A stretch of DNA of 51,353 nucleotides from assembly GCA_947488595.1 (NCBI GenBank), contig CANKZI010000020.1, forward strand, positions 1 through 51,353, given 5' to 3'. Under the pieces are notes generated by a model. That model had not been told where the DNA came from. It did not search any database and saw only the letters and a program-made list of their open reading frames with translations. Both the position numbers and the translations under genes were made by a program. This document shows, piece after piece, positions 43,551-51,353 of the stretch. Numbering within the stretch: position 1 is the stretch's first letter; each line of letters begins with the position of its first letter. The DNA is from Flavobacteriaceae bacterium (lineage in GTDB: Bacteria; Bacteroidota; Bacteroidia; Flavobacteriales; Flavobacteriaceae).

Positions 43551-43784
43551 ATGAAGCTATTCTCATTGCTCCTATCGATAATTGTGTTTTTTGTCACTTG
43601 CTTTTTTTTGGTCAATGATTTCGAATATTCATTCGAAGTGAATCATATTATTTATATGACTTTGCTGGTTGTATTATTATTCATTGCTCTTGTTGGCATT
43701 TTAATTAATTTTAATTATTTACTAGAACAACGAGAAAAAATAAATAATATCTTTAGCGAAAACAATTTCAATCGAAAAAATTAA
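43551..43784 (+). CDS. two-helix small membrane protein (tandem copy 2)
   Basis: A 77-residue paralog of the preceding gene, with helices MKLFSLLLSIIVFFVTCFFL and YMTLLVVLLFIALVGILINF, the loop NDFEYSFEVNHI and a shorter charged tail (LEQREKINNIFSENN). It has a separate 117-bp upstream region and terminator, so the copies are probably expressed independently. No known function; a small envelope or stress protein is one possibility. Confidence 0.7.
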   Translation: MKLFSLLLSIIVFFVTCFFLVNDFEYSFEVNHIIYMTLLVVLLFIALVGILINFNYLLEQREKINNIFSENNFNRKN

Positions 43785-43796
43785 AATACAATATCT

Positions 43797-43825
43797 AAAC
43801 GACTTTTTAAGGTCGTTTTTTTTTT
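43797..43825 (+). terminator. terminator of tandem small membrane gene 2
   Basis: AAACGAC pairs with GTCGTTT across an 8-nt loop and is followed by a T-run. It matches the AAACGA/TCGTTT hairpin after copy 1, so the terminator appears to have been duplicated with the gene. Confidence 0.8.
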
Positions 43826-43893
43826 AAAACTGAAGCAAATTCAAAATCATTCATTAGTTTCCTTACCTTTACTTTAGAAAATTATAAAATCCG

Positions 43894-45273
43894 ATGAATC
43901 CCTCTATTTTTTTAATTATAGCGCTATTGGCAGGACTTTTTGTTGGTCTTTTTTTAGGGAAACTACTTTTTTCTGTGCGATCAGCGGCCAAAAACATTGG
44001 TTTAGAACAACAACTTATCGCCTTTGAAGCAAAATTGCTGGATTTGAACGAACAATGGAAAGAAGATAAAATCAATTTCGAAAAACAACAATTACAATTA
44101 ACTGAACAACGCGAAAATATAAGAACTGAAAAAGATGTTTTGTCAATTCAACTATCAAAAAAAGAAGCCGATTTTGAACATCTTTGGGAGCGTCACAATG
44201 AACAAAAGCAAGAAGTTGAGCAACTACAGCAGAAATTCACTAAAGAATTTGAAAACTTGGCCAATAAAATTCTAGAAGAAAAATCGATTAAATTCACAGA
44301 GCAAAACAAACAAAACCTGAATACAATTTTATTGCCTTTGCAGGATAAAATTCAGCTTTTTGAAAAAAAAGTTGAAGCAACGCATAAAGAAAGCATCGAT
44401 TATCATGCGGCGCTGCGCCAACAAATTTTAGGATTGAGTCAGATTAATGAGCAAATGAGTAAAGAAACCATCAATCTTACCAAAGCATTGAAAGGCGATA
44501 ATAAAATACAAGGCAATTGGGGCGAGTTGATTTTAGAGCGCGTACTCGAAAAATCAGGACTCGAAAAAGGACGCGAATATTTTGTGCAACAAAGCCACAC
44601 TACAATTGAAGGCAATCGCGTTTTTCCGGATGTTGTAATCAATTTGCCTGACAAAAAAAAAATGATTGTCGATTCAAAAGTGACTTTAACCGCTTACGAA
44701 CGTTATGTTAATGAAGAAGACGAAAATTTAAAAAATACTTATGTAAAAGAGCATGTCAATGCCTTAAAACGCCATGTTGATCAATTGTCAGAAAAAAATT
44801 ATGCCGATTTGTACCAAATTGAAAGTCCAGATTTCGTGCTGCTTTTTATACCGATAGAATCGGCTTTTGCATTGGCTTTGCAACACGATACAACAATTTA
44901 CAACCGTGCGTTCGAAAAAAATATTGTTATTGTAACGCCAGCAACACTTTTGGCTACTTTGAGAACGATTGACAGTATGTGGAGCAATCAAAAACAACAA
45001 GAAAATGCAGTAGAGATTGCGCGACAAGCTGGCGCATTGTATGATAAATTTGAAAATTTTGTAACCGATTTAATTGTGGTTGGAAAAAAAATGGATGAAA
45101 GCAAAACCACTTATGAAAGCGCTATGAAAAAATTGTATTTGGGCAATGGCAACCTCATTACTAGTGTCGAAAAATTAAAAAAAATGGGAGCAAAAGCCAA
45201 AAAAGCACTGCCCGAAAAACTACTTCAACAAGCAGAAAGTGAAACACTAATACAAAACGAAAATGAGTTTTAA
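43894..45273 (+). CDS. rmuC: DNA recombination protein RmuC
   Basis: A 459-residue protein with one N-terminal membrane helix (FLIIALLAGLFVGLFLGKLLF), a long coiled coil rich in Glu/Gln/Lys to about residue 175, and the RmuC domain at about 180-400. That domain contains IQGNWGELILERVLEKSGLEKGREY (in part), VFPDVVINLPDKKKMIVDSKVTL and SPDFVLLFIPIESAFALAL. The core resembles nuclease folds, and RmuC limits certain inversions and DNA rearrangements in E. coli. The stop overlaps the next gene by 11 bp, so it is co-transcribed with a thioesterase. Confidence 0.92.
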   Translation: MNPSIFLIIALLAGLFVGLFLGKLLFSVRSAAKNIGLEQQLIAFEAKLLDLNEQWKEDKINFEKQQLQLTEQRENIRTEKDVLSIQLSKKEADFEHLWERHNEQKQEVEQLQQKFTKEFENLANKILEEKSIKFTEQNKQNLNTILLPLQDKIQLFEKKVEATHKESIDYHAALRQQILGLSQINEQMSKETINLTKALKGDNKIQGNWGELILERVLEKSGLEKGREYFVQQSHTTIEGNRVFPDVVINLPDKKKMIVDSKVTLTAYERYVNEEDENLKNTYVKEHVNALKRHVDQLSEKNYADLYQIESPDFVLLFIPIESAFALALQHDTTIYNRAFEKNIVIVTPATLLATLRTIDSMWSNQKQQENAVEIARQAGALYDKFENFVTDLIVVGKKMDESKTTYESAMKKLYLGNGNLITSVEKLKKMGAKAKKALPEKLLQQAESETLIQNENEF

Positions 45274-45805
45274 AACTGTCGCCTCCTCGTATGTAACGAT
45301 TTCTGAATTGATGTTGCCCTCACACAGCAACTTTAGCGGTAAAATTCATGGCGGATATATACTTTCTTTAATGGACCAAATCGCTTTTGCCTGCGCATCA
45401 AAATATTCGAGGTTTTATTGCGTGACCGCTTCGGTTGATACGGTTGATTTTTTAAATCCGATTGAAATCGGCGAATTGGTAACGATGAAGGCAAGTGTAA
45501 ATTATGTAGGAAAAAGTTCGATGATTATTGGCATCCGGGTAGAATCTGAAAATATTCAAACCGGTACAATCAAACATTGTAATTCATCATACTTTACGAT
45601 GGTTGCCAAAGACAAATTCGGAAAAAATGTAACTGTTCCTGGATTGATATTAAAAAATCATGATGAAGTGCGGCGTTTTTATAATTGCTTGAAACAAATT
45701 GCACAAAAAAAAGACCGTAATTTACATGAAGAAATTTTTGATTACTCCTCAAACGAAGCCATTGAAAAGCTAAAAGAATACAATGTTTTGGTACAAATAA
45801 CTTAA
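45263..45805 (+). CDS. hotdog-fold acyl-CoA thioesterase
   Basis: A 180-residue cytosolic thioesterase with SNFSGKIHGGYILSLMDQIAFACASKYS (in part; residues about 21-48), where the Gly-Gly and following Asp belong to the active-site helix, and VTASVDTVDFLNPIEIGELVTMKASV strands after it. Such enzymes hydrolyse acyl-CoAs to fatty acid and CoA. It overlaps rmuC by 11 bp. A C-terminal 50-residue helical extension (HEEIFDYSSNEAIEKLKEYN) is not part of the core fold. Confidence 0.88.
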   Translation: MSFKTVASSYVTISELMLPSHSNFSGKIHGGYILSLMDQIAFACASKYSRFYCVTASVDTVDFLNPIEIGELVTMKASVNYVGKSSMIIGIRVESENIQTGTIKHCNSSYFTMVAKDKFGKNVTVPGLILKNHDEVRRFYNCLKQIAQKKDRNLHEEIFDYSSNEAIEKLKEYNVLVQIT

Positions 45806-45916
45806 ATTTTAGGTCAATATTGACAGCTACATTAGCTTATATTTATATGCTTTTGACGACTTTCTTGAACATCTTGCTCATTTTTTGATTTTTTTTATAT
45901 TTATAAACTACTTTAC

Positions 45917-45948
45917 TTGTGAATGTTGCAAAATATTTACTATTTTTG
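45917..45948 (+). promoter_or_regulatory. promoter of the dihaem cytochrome lipoprotein gene
   Basis: TTG at 45917-45919 and TATTTTTG at 45941-45948 are separated by 21 bp, a good fit to TTG-N17-23-TAnnTTTG. The ATG follows 22 bp after the -7 box. Confidence 0.7.
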
Positions 45949-45970
45949 GTCAGCTATTTGTAAAATTTCT

Positions 45971-47050
45971 ATGAAAAAAAATTACGTACTTTTCTGCACT
46001 TTATTGATTGCTTTTTCAATTATTTCTTGTGAAAAAGACAATGAAGAAGAATACAAACCCGTTTCTCCGGTAGTCCTTGATTTGACTCAGGTTCCTTATC
46101 CAAAATTATCGGACTATAAATTTTTTGAAGGCGAAATGAAGGCGCAAAATCCTGCGCTCGGTGTATTGCCTTACGAACCGATAAGCCAACTTTTTACAGA
46201 TTATGCTCATAAAAAAAGATTTGTTTGGATGCCAGAAGGTGTAAAAGCTACCTATAATGGTGATGGTAAAATATTGAATTTTCCGACAGGAGCAGTACTT
46301 ATCAAAACCTTTTATTATGATAATGTACAGCCATCCAATACAACTAAAATCATTGAAACACGTTTACTTATTAAAAAAGAAAATGAGTGGATTTTTGCTG
46401 AATATGTTTGGAATGAAGAGCAAACCGAAGCCACGCTGCAAACGAATGGAGGATTTGTTGACATTGCTTGGAAAGATGAGAACAATGTTATCAAAAGCAC
46501 ACAATACAGAACGCCTTCGACCGGCGAATGTTTGACGTGTCACAAAGCAACTGATAGCGCTATTCCAATTGGTCCAAAACCACAAAATTTAAATGGCAAT
46601 TTGACGTATGCCAATGGAACCAAAAACCAATTAGAAAAATGGGTCGAAATGGGATATTTAGATAGCAATTATCCAACTAATATTAATACGGTTGCCGATT
46701 GGAAAGACACTAGCAAGCCACTAGAATTAAGAGTAAGATCTTACATTGATATTAATTGCGCCCATTGCCATCAAGCAGGCAGTCATTGCAGTTACCGGTC
46801 AATGCGTTTTGCTTTTAGTGAATCTGCAAATCCTCAAAATCTTGGAATTTGTGTAACACCAGACGAAGATTTAGGTAATGGCTTAATTTCGATTGTTTTA
46901 CCACGAACCCCAATTCGATCTGTACTCGACTATCGCATAAAATCAACCGATCCATCTACCAGGATGCCGTTATTAGGAAGAACATTAGTGCATGAAGAAG
47001 CAGCCCAACTTATTACCGAATGGATCAATTCGTTGACACCTTGCGAATAA
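45971..47050 (+). CDS. SO2930/HNE_0200-type dihaem c-type cytochrome lipoprotein
   Basis: A 359-residue predicted lipoprotein (SIISC, Cys20) with two haem-binding CXXCH motifs: CLTCH at 187-191 and CAHCH at 263-267. Segments such as FPTGAVLIKTFYYD, TPSTGECLTCHKATDSAIPIGPKPQNL (in part) and RMPLLGRTLVHEEAAQLITEWI fit the SO2930/HNE_0200 cytochrome family. The haems imply electron transfer at the outer envelope; the partner is unknown. I chose the ATG at 45971, which gives the lipobox; the frame is open 16 codons upstream across the promoter. The next gene, 44 bp on, is a secreted VCBS/UnbV protein and may be co-expressed. Confidence 0.85.
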   Translation: MKKNYVLFCTLLIAFSIISCEKDNEEEYKPVSPVVLDLTQVPYPKLSDYKFFEGEMKAQNPALGVLPYEPISQLFTDYAHKKRFVWMPEGVKATYNGDGKILNFPTGAVLIKTFYYDNVQPSNTTKIIETRLLIKKENEWIFAEYVWNEEQTEATLQTNGGFVDIAWKDENNVIKSTQYRTPSTGECLTCHKATDSAIPIGPKPQNLNGNLTYANGTKNQLEKWVEMGYLDSNYPTNINTVADWKDTSKPLELRVRSYIDINCAHCHQAGSHCSYRSMRFAFSESANPQNLGICVTPDEDLGNGLISIVLPRTPIRSVLDYRIKSTDPSTRMPLLGRTLVHEEAAQLITEWINSLTPCE

Positions 47051-47094
47051 AATCATTAAACACCCCACTATAAATCAATTAACATTTTAACATT

Positions 47095-49116
47095 ATGAAA
47101 AAAATATTACTTTTATTGGTGCTTTTACTGACAATCAATTTTGTCAATGCCCAGAACACTTGTGCAACAGCATTGCCTGTTTCTAGTGGTATTACCGTTG
47201 TTGGTACCATAAACGGAACGGAAGCACCACCTCAAAATTGTGGACAAACGATTGCTGGCGCAACGGCCGCCGAATGGTATGCTTATACGCCAACTGCAAA
47301 TCACACGGTAACAGTAACAACCGATTTACCAATCAATATCGGTGATGATCCACAAGTACATATTTATACCGGAACTTGCGGTAATTTAGTTTGCGTTGCT
47401 GGTGATGACAATAGTGGTACTTTAGGAAATCCAGACCTTTTATCGGTAGTCACCTTTAATGCTTTGGTAGGTGTAACACATTATATCGTTTTTGACAATA
47501 AATGGAGCGCTTCAGGTGTTAGTTTTAAACTTAATGAAGCACCTTTTGTTATTCCGCCAGTTTCTTTAGTGTCTTTTACTCCACAATCTATATCACTAAG
47601 TGGCTACAAAGATTGTGTTGTCGATATGAACAACGATTATTTAGATGATATTGTGGGAATCAATAACAACTCAGTTCAAATTTTAAAACAAAATGTTGGT
47701 GGCGGTTTTACATCAGTTACTATTCCAACTCCAACTACGAATTATATGCCAAGTTGGAGTATTGCATCAGGTGATATAGACAAAAATGGTTATAATGATT
47801 TGTTGTACGGTGATGGAAATGGGGTTACGTTTATGAAACAAAACGATACTGGTACTGGATTTACTATGATGGGAACTACCGAATATGTCTTTTCACAACG
47901 TTCTAATTTTGTTGATCTTAATAATGACGGTAACTTAGATGCTTTTGTTTGCCACGATGTGCAGCCGAATGTCTTTTATACGAACGATGGCGCAGGTAAT
48001 TATTCTTTTACACAAGGTGGAATGGGAGATTTTCCTACAGGTGGTAATTACGGTTCAATTTTCGTAGATTATGATAATGATGGCGATCCTGATTTATTTA
48101 TAGCAAAATGTAGAGGAGGAAATTCGGGAGCCAATGTCGATGAGTTATTTAAAAATAATGGAGATGGTACCTTTACAGATGTAAGTGTTATTGCTGGAAT
48201 GGCAGAACCTTCGCAATCTTGGTCTTCAGCTTGGGCTGATTATGATAATGATGGCGATATGGACGCAATGATTGGCGCAAGTGCTTTTACAGACGGAGGA
48301 CATAAATTGAGAAGAAACAACGGTGACGGTACTTTTACTGATATTACTGTTGGTTCTGGATTGGATAATTTTGAACCAACAAACATCGAAAATAATGCAC
48401 ATGATTACAACAACGACGGATGGGTTGATATTTTTATGGGTGGTAATAATATTCTAATGAACAACGGAGATTTTACTTTTAGTGTCAATCCAGTTGCGCC
48501 AACAAATGGCCCTATCGGCGATTTAAACAACGATGGTTTCCTAGATGTTCAAAATGACAATACCGTATATTATAACGTAGGCAATAACAATGGCTGGTTT
48601 AAGGTCAATTTATTAGGCATCGAAAGTAACCGTAACGGCATCGGTGCTCGTGTAGAATTGCATGGCGATTGGGGAGTTCAAATTCGCGATGTAAGAAGCG
48701 GCGATGGTTTTCGAAATATGAGCTCTTTGAATGTTCATTTTGGAATTGGTACAGCACAAAATATCAATAAAGTCGTAGTAAAATGGCCTTCTGGAGTGGT
48801 TGATCAAGTAATGAATCCAGGTAAGAATCAAACGCTATTGATTACCGAAAGTTCAACTTTAGGAATCAATGATAATCGAAACACCGCATTTAATATAGCG
48901 CCAAATCCTGCTTCTGATGTCATCAATTTTGAATTCAATACCAATCAAGGTACAATTACAAAAGCGACCATTTTTGATTTAACCGGAAGATTAATTCAAA
49001 CTTCTGAAATCAACAATCAAAAAGTTGCTATCGATAAATTAGCTTCAGGAACTTACATTCTATCACTAACAAATGCAGAAGGAAAATCTTTTGTACACAA
49101 GTTTATCAAAAAATAA
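47095..49116 (+). CDS. VCBS/FG-GAP repeat protein with ASPIC/UnbV domain and T9SS sorting signal
   Basis: A 673-residue secreted protein. After a signal peptide (MKKILLLLVLLLTINFVNAQ) comes a PPC-like beta domain to about residue 150, then at least five VCBS/FG-GAP repeats with Ca-binding loops (DLNNDGNLD, DYDNDGDPD, DYDNDGDMD, DYNNDGWVD, DLNNDGFLD) forming a propeller. An ASPIC/UnbV segment lies near 500-580 (NGIGARVELHGDWGVQIRDV, VVVKWPSGVVDQVMNPGKNQ). The C-terminal Por sorting domain begins near 602 (FNIAPNPASDVINFEFNTN). UnbV-type proteins recur next to or with cytochromes in marine and soil bacteria, but their function is unclear. Confidence 0.9.
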   Translation: MKKILLLLVLLLTINFVNAQNTCATALPVSSGITVVGTINGTEAPPQNCGQTIAGATAAEWYAYTPTANHTVTVTTDLPINIGDDPQVHIYTGTCGNLVCVAGDDNSGTLGNPDLLSVVTFNALVGVTHYIVFDNKWSASGVSFKLNEAPFVIPPVSLVSFTPQSISLSGYKDCVVDMNNDYLDDIVGINNNSVQILKQNVGGGFTSVTIPTPTTNYMPSWSIASGDIDKNGYNDLLYGDGNGVTFMKQNDTGTGFTMMGTTEYVFSQRSNFVDLNNDGNLDAFVCHDVQPNVFYTNDGAGNYSFTQGGMGDFPTGGNYGSIFVDYDNDGDPDLFIAKCRGGNSGANVDELFKNNGDGTFTDVSVIAGMAEPSQSWSSAWADYDNDGDMDAMIGASAFTDGGHKLRRNNGDGTFTDITVGSGLDNFEPTNIENNAHDYNNDGWVDIFMGGNNILMNNGDFTFSVNPVAPTNGPIGDLNNDGFLDVQNDNTVYYNVGNNNGWFKVNLLGIESNRNGIGARVELHGDWGVQIRDVRSGDGFRNMSSLNVHFGIGTAQNINKVVVKWPSGVVDQVMNPGKNQTLLITESSTLGINDNRNTAFNIAPNPASDVINFEFNTNQGTITKATIFDLTGRLIQTSEINNQKVAIDKLASGTYILSLTNAEGKSFVHKFIKK

Positions 49117-49130
49117 AAAATTCTTATACA

Positions 49131-49167
49131 GTACAAAAAAGAGTCTCAAATTGGGACTCTTTTTTTG
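49131..49167. terminator. intrinsic terminator after the VCBS/UnbV gene
   Basis: AAGAGTC pairs with GACTCTT around a 9-nt loop, with an A-tract before and a T-tract after it. It lies 16 bp beyond the stop of the secreted protein and directly before the frameshifted membrane gene on the other strand, so it can serve both. Confidence 0.85.
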
Positions 49168-49169
49168 TT

Positions 49170-49444
49170 TTAACTGATTAAAAATATTTTAGCAACCAAA
49201 ATCAAAACCGAAAATAAAAATAAATAAAGCCATTTCGAATTAATTGTAAAATGACACCTATACCAAAAAAATAGCGTCACTAGAGGCATAAAAAAAGTGA
49301 TCAAAATAATCGGAAACCACAGCATTTCATAAATTGCTCCTATTAATATAAACGCATATACATTAAAAAAATGACTATAAACCCAAAAAAGAGGGCAATT
49401 ATAGTCATTAGTAATAAAAAATTAAACTGTAAAGATTTATTCAT
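49170..49444 (-). pseudogene. frameshifted small membrane protein gene
   Basis: The minus strand has an ATG at 49442-49444 (MNKSLQFNFLLLMTIIALFF) that soon meets a stop. A second frame carries on with VYSHFFNVYAFILIG, IYEMLWFPIILITFF, PLVTLFFWYRCHF and KWLYLFLFSVLILVAKIFLI, ending at 49170. Adding one T to the T6 tract (complement of A6 at 49385-49390) makes one 91-residue, three-helix membrane protein. It is therefore either a real single-base deletion or a homopolymer sequencing error. The reading is strong because each half is hydrophobic and fits membrane-helix spacing. Confidence 0.65.
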
Positions 49445-49477
49445 CAGGCTATTATTAAAGCCTAAAAATAAGCAATA

Positions 49478-50314
49478 TCAAAACACACGGGCTAAATTAA
49501 ATCCAAAAAACACATCACCTTTCGACCAATCACCTGTAGTTTGTCCGAGATAACCTGCTTCATGAATGCCTTGTGAACTCGTAAAATGCATTTGAAAAAC
49601 ATGTCCACCCGTTTCTAAATCCACACCTATAGACAACGGATTTTTATAAATCGAATTAGTAGCACGATTCAAATGCACAGCATAATCAACATTTACCGAC
49701 CAACGTTTGCCTAATTTGTAACGCCCACCCATTCCAATAGCATATTGGCTATTGTCTTGGGCATCATTATCAACAAAATTTTCATGAAAAAAAGTAGGCG
49801 CCAATTCAAGCGAAAGTTTTTCAGAAAATTTTCGCGACACCAGCAATTGCGTTACATAAATCAATCGGTTCTCGAATGACAATTTTGGATAATTGCTTTC
49901 TTTTAAAGTATTATTGATGGCCAAACTATTGAAACCCACAATCGAAAACGGAAAACCATCTTTCATTTGGTTTTGCAACCGGTATTTTACCGAAAAATCA
50001 TAAGCCAATTCGTTTCGAGCAGCACCAATGGTGAGCCATTCTTTAAATCCATATAAAAATTTGAGTTGGGTGTTGGCATTATCCAATCCATAAAACCCTT
50101 CAAATCCATCTTTAACTGAACCAAAACGGTGTGCCACTACAAAATAAAAATCGCCTTTTGCCGCTAATTTTGTCGATTCGATATTGACAATTTTTAAAGC
50201 CTTAAAAGCCGATTCGACTTTTTGATCAGTTCCAACAGAATCAACACCTGCAAGTAAATCTTCCTGAGCAAAAGTCAATAAAGGAAATAATAAAATTAAA
50301 AGTATTTTTTTCAT
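49478..50314 (-). CDS. DUF5777 family beta-barrel protein
   Basis: A 278-residue outer-membrane protein with a signal peptide (MKKILLILLFPLLTFAQ) and a repeated beta-strand pattern: GDFYFVVAHRFGSVKDGFEGFYGLDNA (in part), LKFLYGFKEWLTIGAARNE, LSLELAPTFFHENFVD, AIGMGGRYKLGKRWSVNVDYAVHL and a final FFGFNLARVF. These are DUF5777 features. In other flavobacteria the family often lies beside haem lipoproteins and YceI proteins, and the pair found here at 50861 and 51250 is divergent to it. Ligand unknown. Confidence 0.88.
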   Translation of the reverse strand: MKKILLILLFPLLTFAQEDLLAGVDSVGTDQKVESAFKALKIVNIESTKLAAKGDFYFVVAHRFGSVKDGFEGFYGLDNANTQLKFLYGFKEWLTIGAARNELAYDFSVKYRLQNQMKDGFPFSIVGFNSLAINNTLKESNYPKLSFENRLIYVTQLLVSRKFSEKLSLELAPTFFHENFVDNDAQDNSQYAIGMGGRYKLGKRWSVNVDYAVHLNRATNSIYKNPLSIGVDLETGGHVFQMHFTSSQGIHEAGYLGQTTGDWSKGDVFFGFNLARVF

Positions 50315-50381
50315 AATTAAATTTGATTTGTTATCTATTGAACATACGTAATAAAAATTATATTAGATTACCTAATAACGA

Positions 50382-50771
50382 TTATTCAATAATTGTGACT
50401 TGATCCATTTTGAATTCTTCCAGTAAATCATCATATCCTAAAAACCGACCTTTTAATTTTATTGGCTGTCCGACTATTAATTTATTCGAAACAACCGAAT
50501 TAAAAGTGGCAAATAATTTATCATCAACAACAATTCCGTTGCTTTCTAAATCTATATTCGAAATTTTCCCGTATATTTCAATGGTATTATCAAGGTATTT
50601 TGCATTGGCGATACTATCATTTTGCGTAAAATCAGCTTGTAAATTGCTGATTGTAAGAGAAAAATCAGCTTTTTCAGTAGCAATATTACGATGGTTTTTG
50701 TACGCATAAAAGTAAACTGAAACCGCAACAGAACCTAAAACAAGTCCGAATAATAGTGTTTTTTTTTTCAT
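50382..50771 (-). CDS. OB-fold (tRNA_anti-like) membrane-anchored protein
   Basis: A 129-residue protein with one N-terminal membrane helix (LLFGLVLGSVAVSVYFYAYK) and a periplasmic OB-fold: FTQNDSIANAKYLDNTIEIYGKISNIDLESNGIVVDDKLFATF (in part), PIKLKGRFLGYDDLLEEFKMDQVTI. The fold resembles tRNA_anti-like domains of Bacteroidota, which are better seen as general OB-folds than as RNA binders here. It is followed by the DUF5777 gene after 67 bp on the same strand and probably forms a unit with it. Confidence 0.82.
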   Translation of the reverse strand: MKKKTLLFGLVLGSVAVSVYFYAYKNHRNIATEKADFSLTISNLQADFTQNDSIANAKYLDNTIEIYGKISNIDLESNGIVVDDKLFATFNSVVSNKLIVGQPIKLKGRFLGYDDLLEEFKMDQVTIIE

Positions 50772-50860
50772 AAAACTTTCTTTTTTAAGTTACAAACTTA
50801 ATTTATTTATTTATTCTTATTGCTTTAGATTGACATTATTTTTAAATTTGAAAAAAAACT

Positions 50861-51232
50861 ATGAAATTGAATTTTAAACAATTAATCCTTTCAGCATCAA
50901 TACTTTATTTATTTTCTAATTGCACCAATGACAGTGTTTCAGATTTAATTGATGCCACTCCTATTCCTGAAAATGTGACCTATAATCAAAATGTAAAAGC
51001 AATTATGACAAACAATTGTACAAGTTGCCACGGTGCAATTCCGTCAAACGGTGCACCCATGCCATTGATTAATCTTGAAGATGTTAAAGATGCGATTTTG
51101 AACCGTGATTTAATCAATAGAATTACAAGAGAAAATGGCGATGGTTTGTTGATGCCAGAAGGCGGGCCAAAATTACTACAAAATAAAATCGATGCGATAA
51201 TACAATGGCAGCTTGATGGTTTTCAAGAATAA
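50861..51232 (+). CDS. monohaem c-type cytochrome-like lipoprotein
   Basis: A 123-residue predicted lipoprotein (YLFSNC, Cys21) with one CXXCH motif, CTSCH at residues 53-57, after YNQNVKAIMTNNC, and a candidate axial Met in LLMPEGGPKLL near 98. It is a short cytochrome-type domain of the kind found in Bacteroidota cell envelopes. The YceI-like gene begins 17 bp after its stop, so they are likely one operon. It diverges from the OB-fold/DUF5777 unit. Confidence 0.82.
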   Translation: MKLNFKQLILSASILYLFSNCTNDSVSDLIDATPIPENVTYNQNVKAIMTNNCTSCHGAIPSNGAPMPLINLEDVKDAILNRDLINRITRENGDGLLMPEGGPKLLQNKIDAIIQWQLDGFQE

Positions 51233-51249
51233 TTTTAAATTATATAAAT

Positions 51250-51353
51250 ATGAAAAAGGTACTCTTATTAGGATTTATTATCATTGGAATTGCTAGTTTC
51301 GCACAAGATAAAATGACTACAAAAATTGGAAAAATCACTTTCGAAGCATCGGT
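51250..51353 (+). CDS. YceI family protein (5' part; cut by window end)
   Basis: Only the first 34 codons are visible: a signal peptide (MKKVLLLGFIIIGIASFAQ) and the start of the mature chain, KMTTKIGKITFEAS, which is the usual opening of flavobacterial YceI-like lipid-binding lipocalin-fold proteins. The rest lies beyond the window. It is 17 bp downstream of the haem lipoprotein gene. The family call rests on this short region. Confidence 0.7.
   Translation, partial: MKKVLLLGFIIIGIASFAQDKMTTKIGKITFEAS

Overview
The window is AT-rich and reads as a member of the Bacteroidota, most likely Flavobacterium or a close relative. The evidence is the gliding-motility ABC genes gldF and gldG, two proteins with type IX secretion (Por) C-terminal sorting domains, Bacteroidota-restricted families (DUF4294, DUF4476, DUF4252, DUF5074, DUF5777), and several TAnnTTTG -7 promoter boxes. 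I see no rRNA, tRNA, CRISPR array, insertion sequence or phage gene. Calls come from reading the sequence and remembered family features; no database search was run.

Layout. 1-12 kb is mostly housekeeping: a DUF4294 protein, an M42 aminopeptidase, two small exported proteins, purC, a PhoH ATPase, a SAM hydrolase-type enzyme, an ABM-fold protein, gldFG, dnaN and mnmE. A T9SS cargo protein follows at 12.2-13.1 kb, then a gene-free stretch with five 22-23 bp tandem repeats. 13.7-25.8 kb is an accessory block, all on the minus strand: two paralogous Tyr/Gly-rich lipoproteins, a truncated BamA-like barrel, a large modular Tyr/Gly/His-rich exported protein, a HAD lipoprotein, an arylsulfatase, a Crp/Fnr regulator, two barrel-like proteins, a formylglycine-generating-enzyme-like lipoprotein and a DUF1254 lipoprotein. 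A decayed second copy of the Crp/Fnr 3' end lies at its right edge (about 26.15-26.34 kb).

26.5-40 kb has a vitamin B12 theme. A CarH-like MerR regulator keeps the Wx9EH and ExHxxG cobalamin motifs and sits just ahead of crtI and crtB. Its promoter is embedded in a perfect 14-bp inverted repeat. After an ECF sigma/putative anti-sigma/DUF4252 operon and an S41 protease comes a cobalamin riboswitch that leads a BtuB-like receptor and a BtuG-like propeller lipoprotein. Diverging from it is a BtuF-BtuC-BtuD-type ABC transporter. The window thus holds both the probable B12 uptake system and a probable B12-dependent light sensor.

40-51 kb holds RNA-modification genes (trmL-like, rluE-like), a DUF4476 protein, a tandem pair of two-helix membrane proteins each with its own terminator, rmuC, a thioesterase, a dihaem cytochrome lipoprotein, a VCBS/UnbV T9SS protein, a frameshifted small membrane protein gene, a DUF5777 barrel, an OB-fold protein, a monohaem lipoprotein and the start of a YceI-like gene cut by the window edge.
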